From assembly GCF_000315445.1 (NCBI RefSeq), contig NZ_JH992957.1:88854-152853 (forward strand): DNA of 64,000 bases. The letters run 5' to 3'. Position numbers and translations under genes: made by a program. The notes beneath the pieces were generated by a model. It ran no database searches, was not told the origin of the DNA, and worked only from the letters and a program-made list of their open reading frames with translations. Positions 36,201-46,355 of this stretch are shown one piece after another; position 1 is the stretch's first letter, and each line of letters opens with the position of its first letter. Origin of the DNA: Alloiococcus otitis ATCC 51267. GTDB lineage: Bacteria; Bacillota; Bacilli; Lactobacillales; Carnobacteriaceae_A.

Positions 36201-37541
36201 ATGAATATGAAAAGTGGGGTTTATACAAGCCTTGATATTGGAACCACTTCAATAAAAGTAGTTGTCAGTGAAGTTGATAATAATCAGCTCAAAGTTATTG
36301 GAGTAGGAAAAGCTCAATCAAAAGGTTTAAAAAGGGGCATGGTTGTCGATATAGATGCTACCGTCCAGGCCATTCATACCGCAGTGAAGCAGGCTGCTGA
36401 TAAGACTGGTGTTATGATCAACCAGCTCATTGTTGGAGTTCCTGCTAATGGTGTTAGTATTGAACCCTGTCACGGGGTCATTACTGTAGATGACCGGTCC
36501 AAGGAAATAGACAGCCAGGAAGTCAACCGGGTAGTCAACCAGTCCATTGCTAATATCGTTCCGCCAGATAGAGACTTATTATCCGTCAGTTTAGAAGAAT
36601 TTATTGTAGATGGTTTTGATGAAATTCATGATCCGAGAGGCATGGTGGGCCAGCGGTTAGAACTTTACGGGACAGCAATTTCAGTGCCTAAAACAATTTT
36701 ACATAACATTCGACGTTGTGTTGAAAAAGCGGGCTATCAAATTGCTGCCTTAATTCTCCAGCCCCAAGCCATGGCCAAGGTAGCCTTGTCTGAGGATGAG
36801 CGGAATTTTGGTACAGTTATGGTGGATATAGGCGGAGGTCAAACGACCCTATCAGCCATTCACGATGAGCAAGTGAAGTATGCCAATGTGGTCCAAGAAG
36901 CCGGAGAATATATTACAAAAGACATTTCCATTGTCATCAACACCTCACAGCAAAATGCAGAAAAGCTCAAAAGAGAAGTTGGGGCCATTAAAAGTCAGTC
37001 TGATTCAACTGTTCAAGTAGACGTTGTAGGTCAAAATGAACCTGTGAAGATTAAAGAATCCTATGTCGGTGAAATTATTGAAGCCCGGATTAGCCAAATC
37101 TTTGAAAAAGTGAAGGCTGACCTTGACCCAATTAACGCCTTCCAATTGCCAGGTGGTGCCGTTATTTCCGGCGGTTCAGCTGCCATACCAGGTATTGACA
37201 GCTTGGCTGAAGACATCTTCAAGGTTCGGTCAGAGCTCTACATTCCCGACTACATGGGTATCCGAACTCCCGCCTTCACTGTGGCAGTGGGCTTGACTCT
37301 CTACCAAGCCCAGACTTCTGATATAGAGCGGGCCATTAACCAGTCCATCTTGCAAAATATCGGTATTAATCCAGATAGCCAGCCCGCCAACCGGATAGTT
37401 GACCAGGATGATTCAGTCCAAAGTCTGGACCAAAAAACGCAAGATGAGCTAGCAGGAGACCAAGCTAGTCAGTCGGATAGTCCAGAAGAAGGCAATTTTA
37501 CAGACAGAATCAAGCATTTCTTTACTACATTTTTCGATTAA
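36201..37541 (+). CDS. ftsA: Cell division protein FtsA
   Basis: Actin-like protein that tethers FtsZ to the membrane. The 446-residue protein has the phosphate-1 motif SLDIGTTSIKVVV, the phosphate-2 motif MVDIGGGQTTLSA, the adenosine motif VISGGSAAIPGID and a C-terminal amphipathic helix (DRIKHFFTTFFD). The in-frame ATG 36189 contains the ribosome site GGAGG itself, so ATG 36201 five bases after it is chosen. It lies 27 bases before ftsZ. Confidence 0.95.
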   Translation: MNMKSGVYTSLDIGTTSIKVVVSEVDNNQLKVIGVGKAQSKGLKRGMVVDIDATVQAIHTAVKQAADKTGVMINQLIVGVPANGVSIEPCHGVITVDDRSKEIDSQEVNRVVNQSIANIVPPDRDLLSVSLEEFIVDGFDEIHDPRGMVGQRLELYGTAISVPKTILHNIRRCVEKAGYQIAALILQPQAMAKVALSEDERNFGTVMVDIGGGQTTLSAIHDEQVKYANVVQEAGEYITKDISIVINTSQQNAEKLKREVGAIKSQSDSTVQVDVVGQNEPVKIKESYVGEIIEARISQIFEKVKADLDPINAFQLPGGAVISGGSAAIPGIDSLAEDIFKVRSELYIPDYMGIRTPAFTVAVGLTLYQAQTSDIERAINQSILQNIGINPDSQPANRIVDQDDSVQSLDQKTQDELAGDQASQSDSPEEGNFTDRIKHFFTTFFD

Positions 37542-37568
37542 ATAAGGATTTCAGGAGGAATACTCATA

Positions 37569-38801
37569 ATGGATTTCAACTTAGATAATACAGTTTCAGG
37601 TGGCGCAAAGATTAAGGTTATTGGTGTTGGCGGTGCTGGTGGCAATGCCGTTAACCGGATGATTGAAGATGGAGTCGAAGGCGTTGAATTTATTGTAGCC
37701 AATACAGATGTCCAAGCCCTTGATGCCAACCGAGCTGAGACTAAAATTCAACTCGGAGAGAAGTTAACCAGGGGACTCGGTGCCGGAGCTAATCCAGAAG
37801 TTGGCCGTAAGTCGGCTGAAGAGAGTGAAGAAACCATTGCCGAAGCTCTTGAAGGAGCTGACATGGTCTTCGTTACTGCTGGTATGGGTGGCGGTACTGG
37901 TACTGGTGGGGCAGGCATTATTGCCCGCATTGCCAAAGAACAAGGGGCTTTAACTGTAGGCGTTATTACCCGGCCGTTCACTTTTGAAGGACCAAAACGT
38001 GGGCGCTTTGCGGCCGAAGGGATTGCCCAAATGCGGGAACATGTTGACACCCTTGTCACCATCTCCAACAACCGCTTGCTAGAAATTGTGGACAAGAAAA
38101 CGCCGATGATGGAAGCCTTCAGAGAAGCAGATAATGTTCTCCGCCAAGGGGTTCAAGGTATTTCTGACTTGATTACCAATCCAGGCTACGTCAACTTAGA
38201 CTTTGCCGATGTCAAAACGGTGATGGCCAACCAAGGTTCTGCCTTGATGGGGATTGGGTCTGCTTCAGGTGAGAATAGAACGGCTGAAGCTACTAAGAAA
38301 GCTATTTCATCTCCACTTCTGGAAGTTTCCCTCAATGGGGCTGAAAATGTCCTATTAAATATAACCGGTAACCAAGACTTAACCCTCTTTGAAGCCCAAG
38401 ATGCTTCTGATATCGTCGGGGCTGCTGCTTCTGGTGATGTTAATATTATCTTCGGTACTTCCATCAATGAAGACCTGGAAGATGAGGTCATCGTTACCGT
38501 TATTGCAACTGGTATCACTGGTAAAGACATGGGCGAGAAATCTTCTAAATCTTCAAACCGTAGCCAAGGTCCTAGTCAAAAAAATCAAGCTCGATCAACT
38601 AGTGAGTCTAGCTTCTCTAGCTGGCAAAACCAATCCAATGAAAGACCAGGGGAAGACCAAGGCCGACCAAGCTCTCAAAGACGGGAAGTCGATCGGTCCG
38701 AAAACCTGTTCAATGACGATAGTAAGGACCAGCCAGCAGACTCTGGTGATGATGACGAATTGGATACCCCTCCTTTCTTTAGACGTCGCCGCAAGAATTA
38801 G
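37569..38801 (+). CDS. ftsZ: Cell division protein FtsZ
   Basis: Tubulin homologue forming the Z-ring. The 410-residue protein has [14 protein letters not shown], the tubulin signature [15 protein letters not shown], and the T7 loop region [17 protein letters not shown] 70-residue Gln/Ser/Asp-rich linker follows, then the C-terminal partner-binding peptide [16 protein letters not shown] 37569 follows AGGAGG. Confidence 0.97.
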   Translation: MDFNLDNTVSGGAKIKVIGVGGAGGNAVNRMIEDGVEGVEFIVANTDVQALDANRAETKIQLGEKLTRGLGAGANPEVGRKSAEESEETIAEALEGADMVFVTAGMGGGTGTGGAGIIARIAKEQGALTVGVITRPFTFEGPKRGRFAAEGIAQMREHVDTLVTISNNRLLEIVDKKTPMMEAFREADNVLRQGVQGISDLITNPGYVNLDFADVKTVMANQGSALMGIGSASGENRTAEATKKAISSPLLEVSLNGAENVLLNITGNQDLTLFEAQDASDIVGAAASGDVNIIFGTSINEDLEDEVIVTVIATGITGKDMGEKSSKSSNRSQGPSQKNQARSTSESSFSSWQNQSNERPGEDQGRPSSQRREVDRSENLFNDDSKDQPADSGDDDELDTPPFFRRRRKN

Positions 38802-38824
38802 TGCCCTTTTGAAAGGATAATAGG

Positions 38825-39286
38825 ATGAGTTTGAAAGAGACATTTTCGAATTTTTTCATGCTTGATGATGAAGAAGGTAGTCAAGACCAAGCAGTCAAGC
38901 AAAAGGAGCCCAGGCTAAAGACAGGACAAAGTCGTCAACCAGGAGGAGCAAGCTCCACCCCGCAAGAGGAAGACAAGAGTGGAGGACTCAGTTTGGTATC
39001 CATGAATAAAAATCAAAGTCAAAAGCTTCGGATTAAGGTTGTAGAGCCGAGACTCTATTCTGAAGTAAAGGAAATAGCAGATTTAGTGTTGACCAACCAG
39101 TCCGTTATCTTAAATTTTCGCCGGATGGATAAGGACCAGGCTAAGAAAGTCATTGACTTTATGATGGGAGTCACCTACGCGATCGGTGGCGACATCCAAA
39201 GGGTAGGCGACCAGATATTCCTTGCAACTCCAGCCAATATTGAAATTGATGCAAATGACATTTCAGGCTTGGACCGGGAGGAATAA
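38825..39286 (+). CDS. sepF: Cell division protein SepF
   Basis: Membrane anchor and bundler of FtsZ. The 153-residue protein has an N-terminal amphipathic helix (MSLKETFSNFFMLDDEE), a charged linker (about 20-65) and the conserved globular domain beginning IKVVEPRLYSEVKEIAD and including SVILNFRRMDKDQAKKVIDF. It follows ftsZ directly; the ylmD/ylmE genes found between them in Bacillus are absent. Confidence 0.94.
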   Translation: MSLKETFSNFFMLDDEEGSQDQAVKQKEPRLKTGQSRQPGGASSTPQEEDKSGGLSLVSMNKNQSQKLRIKVVEPRLYSEVKEIADLVLTNQSVILNFRRMDKDQAKKVIDFMMGVTYAIGGDIQRVGDQIFLATPANIEIDANDISGLDREE

Positions 39287-39306
39287 ACAGGTTGAGGAGA
39301 ATGTAA

Positions 39307-39594
39307 ATGTCCAATTTAATAGTGATCCTTGGTGAAATTAGCCTTCAATTGATTAACCTTTACCGTTGGTTGCTTTTGATTTACTTTTTACTATCTTGGT
39401 TGCCCGGTGCCTACCAATCGACACTTGGACAAGTTTTGGTAAAATTATGTGAGCCCTATGTGGGGATATTTAGACAGTTTATTCCCCCAATTGGTCGCAT
39501 CAGTATTGCTGGCTTAGTGGCTTATTTTTCCCTCTTTTTTGTTGAACAGGGAGTAGTAGCGATTGTCAACCTCCTGCTTAGATATGTCTTTTAG
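39307..39594 (+). CDS. YggT family membrane protein
   Basis: The 95-residue protein with two membrane helices has the YggT pattern: LYRWLLLIYFLLSWLPGA, then CEPYVGIFRQFIPPIGRIS and a second hydrophobic stretch. It is conserved between sepF and ylmH in Bacillota; its molecular role is unclear. Confidence 0.88.
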   Translation: MSNLIVILGEISLQLINLYRWLLLIYFLLSWLPGAYQSTLGQVLVKLCEPYVGIFRQFIPPIGRISIAGLVAYFSLFFVEQGVVAIVNLLLRYVF

Positions 39595-39609
39595 CTAAAG
39601 GATTTGACC

Positions 39610-40392
39610 ATGGAAGACTTATACCAACACTTTAGACCGAATGAAAAAGATTATATTGACCTAGCAGTGGATTGGGTAAGGCGTGTAAGTGATACTTATG
39701 CTCCTTACCTAACCTCATTTTTGGACCCCAGACAAGCTTATATCTTAGCTACTATTGTTGCCCAGTATCCTGACTTGCAGGTTTCCTATTGGGGCGGACA
39801 CCCAGGGGCTGAGCGTCAACGTAGCTTGATTTATCCAGAATATTTACCCACTCATGAATTGAGCTATGACATTGCTGGTTTTGAAATCGACTACCCCCAC
39901 AAATTTAATAAGCTCAGCCACGGGCAAATTATGGGGTCTATTTTAGGGACGGGTATCAAGCGGGATAAATTAGGGGACATTATATCGGATTCGGGACGCT
40001 GGCAATTTTTTATTGACCAGGGCCTGAGTGATTTTATCACCATCCAGGTCGACCGGGTGGGGTCCAGTCCTGTACGCTTATACTCCCTAGACCAGACCGA
40101 CATTATCGATAACCAGGAAGATTGGACCGTAGACCAGGTTATTGTTTCTTCTTTAAGGCTGGATTCCTTTATTGCATCTTGTTTGAACTTGGCCCGGTCC
40201 AAGGCTAAAAGTCTGGTTGACCAGGACCGGGTCAAGCTTAACTTTGGCCAGGTTGACCAAGCTGGCCTGGTTTTAGAAGAAGAGGATATGGTTTCTGTTC
40301 GGGGCTTTGGTCGCTTGCAATTTCTAAGGGCGGTCAAGCAGACAAAGAAGGACAAGGTCTTGATCGAAGTCAAAAAATTATTGCACAAATAG
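39610..40392 (+). CDS. ylmH: YlmH-family S4 RNA-binding protein
   Basis: The 260-residue protein has an N-terminal domain containing SYWGGHPGAERQRSLIYPEY, the YlmH fingerprint. Its C-terminal S4 domain is LDSFIASCLNLARSKAKSLV. YlmH is linked to ribosome-associated RNA binding; it lies here in the division cluster. ATG 39610 is 7 bases after AAAGGA; the TTG at 39604 is too near. Confidence 0.9.
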   Translation: MEDLYQHFRPNEKDYIDLAVDWVRRVSDTYAPYLTSFLDPRQAYILATIVAQYPDLQVSYWGGHPGAERQRSLIYPEYLPTHELSYDIAGFEIDYPHKFNKLSHGQIMGSILGTGIKRDKLGDIISDSGRWQFFIDQGLSDFITIQVDRVGSSPVRLYSLDQTDIIDNQEDWTVDQVIVSSLRLDSFIASCLNLARSKAKSLVDQDRVKLNFGQVDQAGLVLEEEDMVSVRGFGRLQFLRAVKQTKKDKVLIEVKKLLHK

Positions 40393-40453
40393 TGAATCAC
40401 TTGTTATTTTAATTTGAATTTTATAGACTAGTTTCACGCTAGGAGGAAGACGG

Positions 40454-41179
40454 ATGTCGATTACGTCAGATGAGATTAAAAACAAAGCCTTTTCCACCCG
40501 TTTAAGGGGTTATGACCAAGCGGAAGTAGCCAGCTTTTTAAATGAAGTGAGCCAGGCCTATAGAGACCTAGACCAAAAAAACCAAGACTTAGAAGAAAAG
40601 TTGGACCGTTTAACCGAAAGATTGGATGAATATGTTGAGAAACATGATTCCCTTAACCGGTCCATCTTAGTTGCCCAGGATGCTGCAGACCGGCTCAAAG
40701 AAGATGCCCATGCAGAGGCCAACCACTTGGTTACCGAGGCCAGGGAGGAAGCTGACCGAATCCGTCAGTCATCTAAGGAAGAAGCCCGGCAAATCCTCCA
40801 AGAGGCGATTGATAATGTCCACTTCGTCCAAGAAGAAATGGAAGCCTTGAGACAAGAGAGTGTCCGCTTTAAAAAAGGCCTCCACGACATGGTCAAAACC
40901 TATCATTCAACCCTCATGGACAACCGTTGGGACAAGGTCATGAGTCTCAAAACCTTTAAGCAAATTGACTTAGACAAGACCCAAGAGGCTGTTGAATTAA
41001 AGGCTAAACTATCGGACCAAGATCAAGCTGAAGACCAAGATTCCAGTTTTGAATCCAGTAATGATCAGCCAGACCAAGACCAAATAGATCAAGATGGCCA
41101 AAGACCAGCCCAGGAAATACCGGCTGGCCAGGAAGAGGATCAAAAAGATAAAGATGAAAGAAGCAAAGATTCTGACTAA
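40454..41179 (+). CDS. divIVA: Septum site/polar scaffold DivIVA
   Basis: A curvature-sensing coiled-coil protein. The 241-residue protein begins with the membrane-binding DivIVA motif (SDEIKNKAFSTRLRGYDQAEVASFLNEV), followed by coiled coils (about 30-75 and 80-160). The last 55 residues are an extreme Asp/Gln/Glu tail with repeated DQ dipeptides. ATG 40454 follows AGGAGGAAG. It is the last gene of the dcw cluster before ileS. Confidence 0.94.
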   Translation: MSITSDEIKNKAFSTRLRGYDQAEVASFLNEVSQAYRDLDQKNQDLEEKLDRLTERLDEYVEKHDSLNRSILVAQDAADRLKEDAHAEANHLVTEAREEADRIRQSSKEEARQILQEAIDNVHFVQEEMEALRQESVRFKKGLHDMVKTYHSTLMDNRWDKVMSLKTFKQIDLDKTQEAVELKAKLSDQDQAEDQDSSFESSNDQPDQDQIDQDGQRPAQEIPAGQEEDQKDKDERSKDSD

Positions 41180-41196
41180 AATCTAAAGCTCCCCCC

Positions 41197-41225
41197 TTGC
41201 ATTTCTTTTCCATTACTCATATAAT
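41197..41225 (+). promoter_or_regulatory. Promoter of the ileS leader
   Basis: -35 TTGCAT (41197-41202), a 17-base spacer and a perfect -10 TATAAT (41220-41225). Confidence 0.8.
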
Positions 41226-41234
41226 TTTAACTAA

Positions 41235-41482
41235 CAACTTTTATAAATAGAGATACCAATAGTTAGAACAGGTACGGTTTTGTCCCTAATCAAAGCGAGC
41301 CAGGTGGGGTGAGAGCTGGTGGTAACACAAAACTGTATATCATCTAGGTCATATTGTGGTGAGATTGATTTAGCCATAATCGTTCTTCTGCGTTAAAGAA
41401 GGAGAGGAGTTGGTATTTTTACCAGCTCGAATAAAGGTGGTACCACGAAGATTTCGTCCTTGGGGATGAAGTCTTTTTTTTT
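41235..41482 (+). promoter_or_regulatory. T-box riboswitch (isoleucine) of ileS
   Basis: The leader senses uncharged tRNA-Ile. The T-box sequence AAGGTGGTACCACG is at 41434-41447 and is followed by a terminator stem (GATTTCGTCC / GGATGAAGTC, T9, about 41449-41482). In stem I the upper helix CGGTTTTGT / ACAAAACTG is followed by the specifier loop, with ATC at 41339-41341 followed by A. This is an Ile codon and agrees with the downstream gene. Confidence 0.92.
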
Positions 41483-41502
41483 ATAGAAAAGGAGATTTTA
41501 AG

Positions 41503-44283
41503 ATGGAAGTTAAAGATACTTTAAACTTATTGAAAACTGATTTTTCAATGCGGGCCAAGTTATCCCAAAAAGAGCCGGCCTACCAAAAAAAGTGGGAAGA
41601 GGATCAACTCTTTGAACAAATGCTAGAGAAAAACAAGGATAAGGAGCCCTTTATCTTACACGATGGCCCTCCTTATGCCAATGGGAACATTCACATCGGC
41701 CACGCCTTAAATAAAATTACAAAAGATATTATCAACCGCTACAAGACCATGGCAGGTTACTACACCCCCTATGTGCCGGGTTGGGATACCCACGGCTTAC
41801 CTATTGAGTCAGCCTTGACCAAGTCTGGGGTGGACCGCAAGTCCATGTCCGTGGCGGAATTCAGAAAATTATGTGAAGACTATGCCTGGGACCAAATTAA
41901 CCAGCAAAGAAAGGATTTTAAACGCTTAGGCGTTCTTGGCCGTTGGGACGACCCTTATGTGACCTTGACCAAGGATTATGAAGCCGCTCAAATTCGAGTC
42001 TTTAGTGAAATGGCCCTAAAAGGCTACATCTACCGGGGTCTCAAGCCAGTATACTGGTCACCATCCAGTGAATCAGCCTTGGCCGAAGCGGAGATCGAAT
42101 ACAAGGATGTTAGAGGGCCTAGTATTTACGTTAGCTTTGATGTCAAGGATGGCAAGGGAGTGCTTGACCAAGGCGATAAAATTGTGATCTGGACCACCAC
42201 CCCTTGGACCCTACCTTCCAACTTGGCTATTGCTGTCCACCCTGAAGGGGAGTATGGAGTTTACCAAGTTGAGGGCCAAAACTATGTAGTGGCCACCAAG
42301 TTGATTGATGAAGTCTCTGAAAAAGTGGGCTGGGAAGATATTGAACTCGTCCGAACCATTAAAGGGGAAGACTTGGAGAATATTATCTGCCTCCACCCAT
42401 ACTTAGACCGAGAGTCTCTGGTTATCCTCGGTGACCACGTTACTTTCGATAGCGGAACTGGTTTGGTCCACACTGCTCCAGGGCACGGGGACGATGACTA
42501 TATTGTCTGCCAAAAATATGACCTGCCTGTCTTATCACCAATTGATGACAAGGGTTACTTTACAGATGAAGTGCCAGAATTTGAAGGCTTGTTCTACGAT
42601 GATGCCAATATCAAGTCCACCGACCTCTTAAAAGAAAACAATGCCCTCCTTCATATGGAATTTAGAACCCACTCCTACCCTCATGATTGGCGGACTAAAA
42701 AGCCGGTCATTTTCCGGGCAACCCCACAATGGTTTGCTTCCATTGACAAGTTTAGACAAGCCATCTTAGATGAAGTGGAAAAAGTCGACTGGACCCAAGA
42801 CTGGGGGATGAAACGTCTTTATAACATGGTTGAAAACCGGGGCGACTGGGTCATTTCCCGGCAACGGGCTTGGGGTGTTCCCCTCCCAATCTTCTACGGA
42901 GAAGACGGGACAGCCATTATGACCGAAGAAACCCTCCGCCACGTTGAAGCATTGATTGCAGAGTACGGGTCCAATGTCTGGTTTGAAAGAGATGCTAAGG
43001 ACTTACTTCCGGAAGGCTTTGAACACCCATCTAGTCCTAACGGTCAATTTACCAAGGAAACAGATATCATGGATGTTTGGTTCGACTCTGGGTCTTCCCA
43101 CCAGGCAGTCTTGAAGGGCCGGGGTGACCTATCTTACCCAGCCGACCTCTACTTGGAAGGCTCTGACCAATATCGGGGCTGGTTTAACTCTAGTATTACC
43201 ACTGGGGTTGCTGTTAATGGTCAGGCGCCTTACAAGGCTGTTCTATCTCAAGGATTTGTCTTAGATGGGGAAGGCTACAAGATGAGTAAGTCAGTCGGGA
43301 ATGTCATTGACCCTAATGATGTTGCCAACGACATGGGTGCTGACATTATCCGCTTATGGTCTATCTCAGTTGATACAGAAGCTGATGTCCGCGTCTCACA
43401 TGATATCTTGAACCAAGTCGCTGAAGTCTACCGTAAGATCCGTAACACTGTCCGCTTCCTAATCCAAAATACAGAAGATTTTGATCCCAAGGTCAACGAA
43501 GTAGACTACCAAGACTTGTCTGGCTTGGATCAGTATATTCTTGTCCAGACTGACCGTTTAGTGGACCAAGTCTTGACTGCTTATGATGAGTATAACTATC
43601 TCGATATTTACAAGACTGTTAACCAGTTCTGTACAGTTACCCTGTCTAACTTCTATATGAATATTTCCAAAGACATTTTGTACATCGACCCAGAAGATGC
43701 CCAAAGCCGCCGAGCAGTACAGACAGTCTTCTACAAAATCTTACTTGTCTTGGCCAAATTACTGGCCCCTGTTATCCCCCATACGGCTGAAGAGATTTGG
43801 TCCTACTTGTCTGAGCCAGAAGACTACGTACAATTATCTGATATGCCGAAGCGACAAAATTACCAAAATGCTTTAGAACTTGAAGACAAGTGGAGTCAAT
43901 TTTTAAGTATCCGAGACCATGTATTAAAAGCTAATGAAGTAGCCCGCGAGAACAAGTTGATTGGGAAAGACTTTGAAGCCAAAACCACCCTATACCTTGA
44001 CCAGGCAGGAAGAGACCTACTGGATTCTTTGGACGTCAATGTTCGCCTCGTCTTGATCAGCTCCCAATTAGATGTTTTGGACTTAGCAGATAAACCGGAT
44101 GACGACCGCATCTTAGATTTTGACGGCGTATCTGTCTTAGTAGAGAAAATGCCAGGTGAAGTTTGCACCCGGTGCCGGATCACGACTGATGATCCTTATG
44201 AATTACCAGAAGACAAGGGTTACTTGTGCCAACGTTGCCATGATATTGTCCAAGCTGACTACCCAGAAGTTTTAGAAAATTAG
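41503..44283 (+). CDS. ileS: Isoleucyl-tRNA synthetase
   Basis: The 926-residue class I synthetase has the HIGH motif in [16 protein letters not shown] and KMSKS in [13 protein letters not shown]. It also has the editing domain ([12 protein letters not shown] region) and the C-terminal zinc site with CTRC and CQRC. It is full length. Its start at ATG 41503 lies just after the T-box terminator, with AAAGGAG upstream. Confidence 0.97.
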   Translation: MEVKDTLNLLKTDFSMRAKLSQKEPAYQKKWEEDQLFEQMLEKNKDKEPFILHDGPPYANGNIHIGHALNKITKDIINRYKTMAGYYTPYVPGWDTHGLPIESALTKSGVDRKSMSVAEFRKLCEDYAWDQINQQRKDFKRLGVLGRWDDPYVTLTKDYEAAQIRVFSEMALKGYIYRGLKPVYWSPSSESALAEAEIEYKDVRGPSIYVSFDVKDGKGVLDQGDKIVIWTTTPWTLPSNLAIAVHPEGEYGVYQVEGQNYVVATKLIDEVSEKVGWEDIELVRTIKGEDLENIICLHPYLDRESLVILGDHVTFDSGTGLVHTAPGHGDDDYIVCQKYDLPVLSPIDDKGYFTDEVPEFEGLFYDDANIKSTDLLKENNALLHMEFRTHSYPHDWRTKKPVIFRATPQWFASIDKFRQAILDEVEKVDWTQDWGMKRLYNMVENRGDWVISRQRAWGVPLPIFYGEDGTAIMTEETLRHVEALIAEYGSNVWFERDAKDLLPEGFEHPSSPNGQFTKETDIMDVWFDSGSSHQAVLKGRGDLSYPADLYLEGSDQYRGWFNSSITTGVAVNGQAPYKAVLSQGFVLDGEGYKMSKSVGNVIDPNDVANDMGADIIRLWSISVDTEADVRVSHDILNQVAEVYRKIRNTVRFLIQNTEDFDPKVNEVDYQDLSGLDQYILVQTDRLVDQVLTAYDEYNYLDIYKTVNQFCTVTLSNFYMNISKDILYIDPEDAQSRRAVQTVFYKILLVLAKLLAPVIPHTAEEIWSYLSEPEDYVQLSDMPKRQNYQNALELEDKWSQFLSIRDHVLKANEVARENKLIGKDFEAKTTLYLDQAGRDLLDSLDVNVRLVLISSQLDVLDLADKPDDDRILDFDGVSVLVEKMPGEVCTRCRITTDDPYELPEDKGYLCQRCHDIVQADYPEVLEN

Positions 44284-44346
44284 ACAAAAGGTCCATACAA
44301 GAGTCTTATAAGCTTAGACCGAACTCGATTCTTTTGGCCAGAAAGC

Positions 44347-44380
44347 AAAAAAGCACCAGTCTAATCAGGCTGGTGCTTTT
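44347..44380 (+). terminator. Terminator of ileS, target of the intron
   Basis: AAAAGCACCAG pairs with CTGGTGCTTTT. The group IIC intron begins 7 bases beyond the T-run (GGTCTAT, then intron). Confidence 0.88.
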
Positions 44381-44387
44381 GGTCTAT

Positions 44388-46249
44388 GTGCGCCCGGCAT
44401 GGGTGACAACTTGGTGGTGAAAGTCCACTGCAGGCCTGGCAGTAGGAACTGTTAGCTGAAGGCAAGGGTGTCCATCGTGAGGTGGAATCTGAAGGAAGCT
44501 GGAGGCAAACACTCGCACTGACGAACAGAAACTTCATATCAAGGCTGATTTGAGATGGATGAGCTTGCATAACAAAGTAAAGTCCAATACTGCACAAGTC
44601 CCTTTCAGTAAATGAAGCAGTGACATGAGTGGAAGGTTGTCACACCTTACTCGGGGAGGTCTCACTAGCGTTTAGTAGTAACAACGAATAGTGAGAAGTC
44701 AGCCGAGGTCATAGTAGCTACGTTGTAGCGAAGGACTGAACAATATTCATACAAAGTATAGAACGGAGGTTAAAGTTTACGAATAGGACAGAAAACAATC
44801 GAAGAGATTGGCAATCGGTGGAGAGAATAGGTGGAACCGAAAGGGTAAGCCGATGCGTCTAGTAAACTTTAGGTGAAATGACAGAAATGTATCGTAAGTC
44901 TCCAAACTTAATGGAGCAAGTTGTTGACAGAAGAAACTTGGAAACAGCAGCCAAAGCCGTTAAACGGAACAAAGGCGCTGCAGGTATTGACGGTATGACC
45001 GTTTTTGAGATAGAGGAGCACATTCAAGCGTATTATCAACCCTTACGGAAGAAATTACTTGATGGAACGTATAAGCCTCAACCAGTTAAACGAGTAGAAA
45101 TACCAAAGCCGAATGGAGAAAAACGAAAGTTAGGTATACCTTGTGTGCGGGATAGAGTTGTTCAACAAGCCAGACGGCAAGTAATTGAACCGATTATAGA
45201 CCCGCACTTCTATGACAACAGTCACGGATTCCGACCAGGGAAAAGCACGCACAGTGCTCTCAAACAATGTGCACAGTATTATAAAGAAGGCTATCGTGTT
45301 GTAGTTGATTGTGACCTCAAACAATGCTTTGACACGCTCAATCACGACAAACTTATCTATTATCTTGAACAGTACATCCAAGATAAAATGATACTGAAAA
45401 TTATCCGTAAGTTTTTGAGAGCGGGTGTAATTGATTTGACTAGCGAATTTATCGCAAGTGAAACAGGGGCACCACAAGGTGGTGTTCTATCACCGCTTTT
45501 GAGTAATGTGTACTTACATGAACTGGATAAAGAGTTGGTTAACCGTGGTCACCGATTTGTCCGATACGCAGATGACTTTGTCATCTACGTTAAATCAAAA
45601 CGAGCCGGTGAACGGGTAATGAACAGCATCACACGCTTTATTGAAAAAGACTTAAAGTTAATCGTCAATCAAGACAAAAGCCAGGTTGGGTCTCCTACCC
45701 GTTTAAAGTTTTTGAGCTGTCTGATGAAGCAAGTGAATGGGGATTATCGTTTTATCCCCACCAAAGAAGCCAAGCAGAAATTCAAACGCAGATTGAGAAA
45801 GCTGACCAGTCGTAAACGGCCAGGTACTTTTAAAAAGATAATGACTGAAATTAATCGAGTCACCCGCGGTTGGATTAATTACTTTGGTTTAGGCTTCATT
45901 AAAAGCTTTATCAAAGAAGTTGAGCAATGGTTAAATCACCGTATCAGACAGCTGATTCTTAAACGGTGGAAACGTCCACGAACTATTATACCAAAGTTGG
46001 AACAATATGGACTGGACTTAGATTCAGCCAAACGGATTGCGTATTCACGCAAAAAGTACTGGCGACTGTCATGCACACATGAATTTCATCGTGCAATAAC
46101 AACAGAAAGACTCAGCAAGTGGGGCTTAGTTCCACTAAGCACTATCGCTGAGTCTGCTTACGCAAGATATTGAACCGCCGTGTACGGAACCGTACGCACG
46201 GTGGTGTGAGAGGTCGACTAGCCAATTAATGGCTAGTCTCCTACTCGAT
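44388..46249 (+). mobile_element. Group IIC (bacterial class C) intron, complete
   Basis: The element begins GTGCGCCCGGC and ends near CTACTCGAT, about 1862 bases. Domain V lies at about 46173-46207: its stem ACCGCCGTG / CACGGTGGT carries the CGC triad with a G-U wobble, typical of class C instead of AGC. Domain VI (GACTAGCC / GGCTAGTC, 46215-46237) follows. The insertion lies directly behind an intrinsic terminator on the transcribed strand, the known class C target. The reverse transcriptase gene occupies domain IV. The first 294 bases are identical to those at 63707-64000. The 3' boundary is estimated to within a base or two. Confidence 0.9.
44878..46173 (+). CDS. ltrA: Group II intron reverse transcriptase/maturase
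   Basis: The 431-residue protein promotes splicing and retrohoming of its intron. The reverse transcriptase domain has IDGMTVFEIEEHI, GFRPGKSTHSAL, VVVDCDLKQCFDTLNHDKL, GAPQGGVLSPLLSN and the catalytic RYADDFVIYVKS (YADD at 230-233). The maturase domain X follows (about 290-400, INYFGLGF). No HNH endonuclease domain is present, as in class C introns. ATG 44878 has AGGTGA upstream. The stop TGA (46171-46173) abuts domain V. It appears intact and so probably active. Confidence 0.93.
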   Translation: MTEMYRKSPNLMEQVVDRRNLETAAKAVKRNKGAAGIDGMTVFEIEEHIQAYYQPLRKKLLDGTYKPQPVKRVEIPKPNGEKRKLGIPCVRDRVVQQARRQVIEPIIDPHFYDNSHGFRPGKSTHSALKQCAQYYKEGYRVVVDCDLKQCFDTLNHDKLIYYLEQYIQDKMILKIIRKFLRAGVIDLTSEFIASETGAPQGGVLSPLLSNVYLHELDKELVNRGHRFVRYADDFVIYVKSKRAGERVMNSITRFIEKDLKLIVNQDKSQVGSPTRLKFLSCLMKQVNGDYRFIPTKEAKQKFKRRLRKLTSRKRPGTFKKIMTEINRVTRGWINYFGLGFIKSFIKEVEQWLNHRIRQLILKRWKRPRTIIPKLEQYGLDLDSAKRIAYSRKKYWRLSCTHEFHRAITTERLSKWGLVPLSTIAESAYARY

Positions 46250-46315
46250 TATAAATTCTTTTTTTGATTGGCTTTGCCAGTATAGAATTTCTAAAACTAG
46301 CGACCAGGACCAAAT

Positions 46316-46343
46316 AAAAAAGCCACCCAAGGTGACTCTTTTT
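46316..46343 (-). terminator. Terminator after the GlsB-like gene
   Basis: On the minus strand AGTCACC, TTG loop, GGTGGCT, then TTTTTTA, just beyond the stop codon of the transglycosylase-associated protein gene. Confidence 0.7.
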
Positions 46344-46355
46344 GGTGTATGTCTA

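Noticed and set aside
44361..44597. A minus-strand open frame of 78 codons in the intron 5' region, repeated at 63611-63916
   Set aside because: It is antisense to the structured RNA of intron domain I and recurs only because the intron is duplicated; there is no ribosome site or family match.
44878..46173. Reverse transcriptase considered as a retron or defence-associated RT
   Set aside because: Domain V and VI RNA directly follow the gene, a GTGCG intron start precedes it and a maturase domain is present, so it is a group II intron protein.
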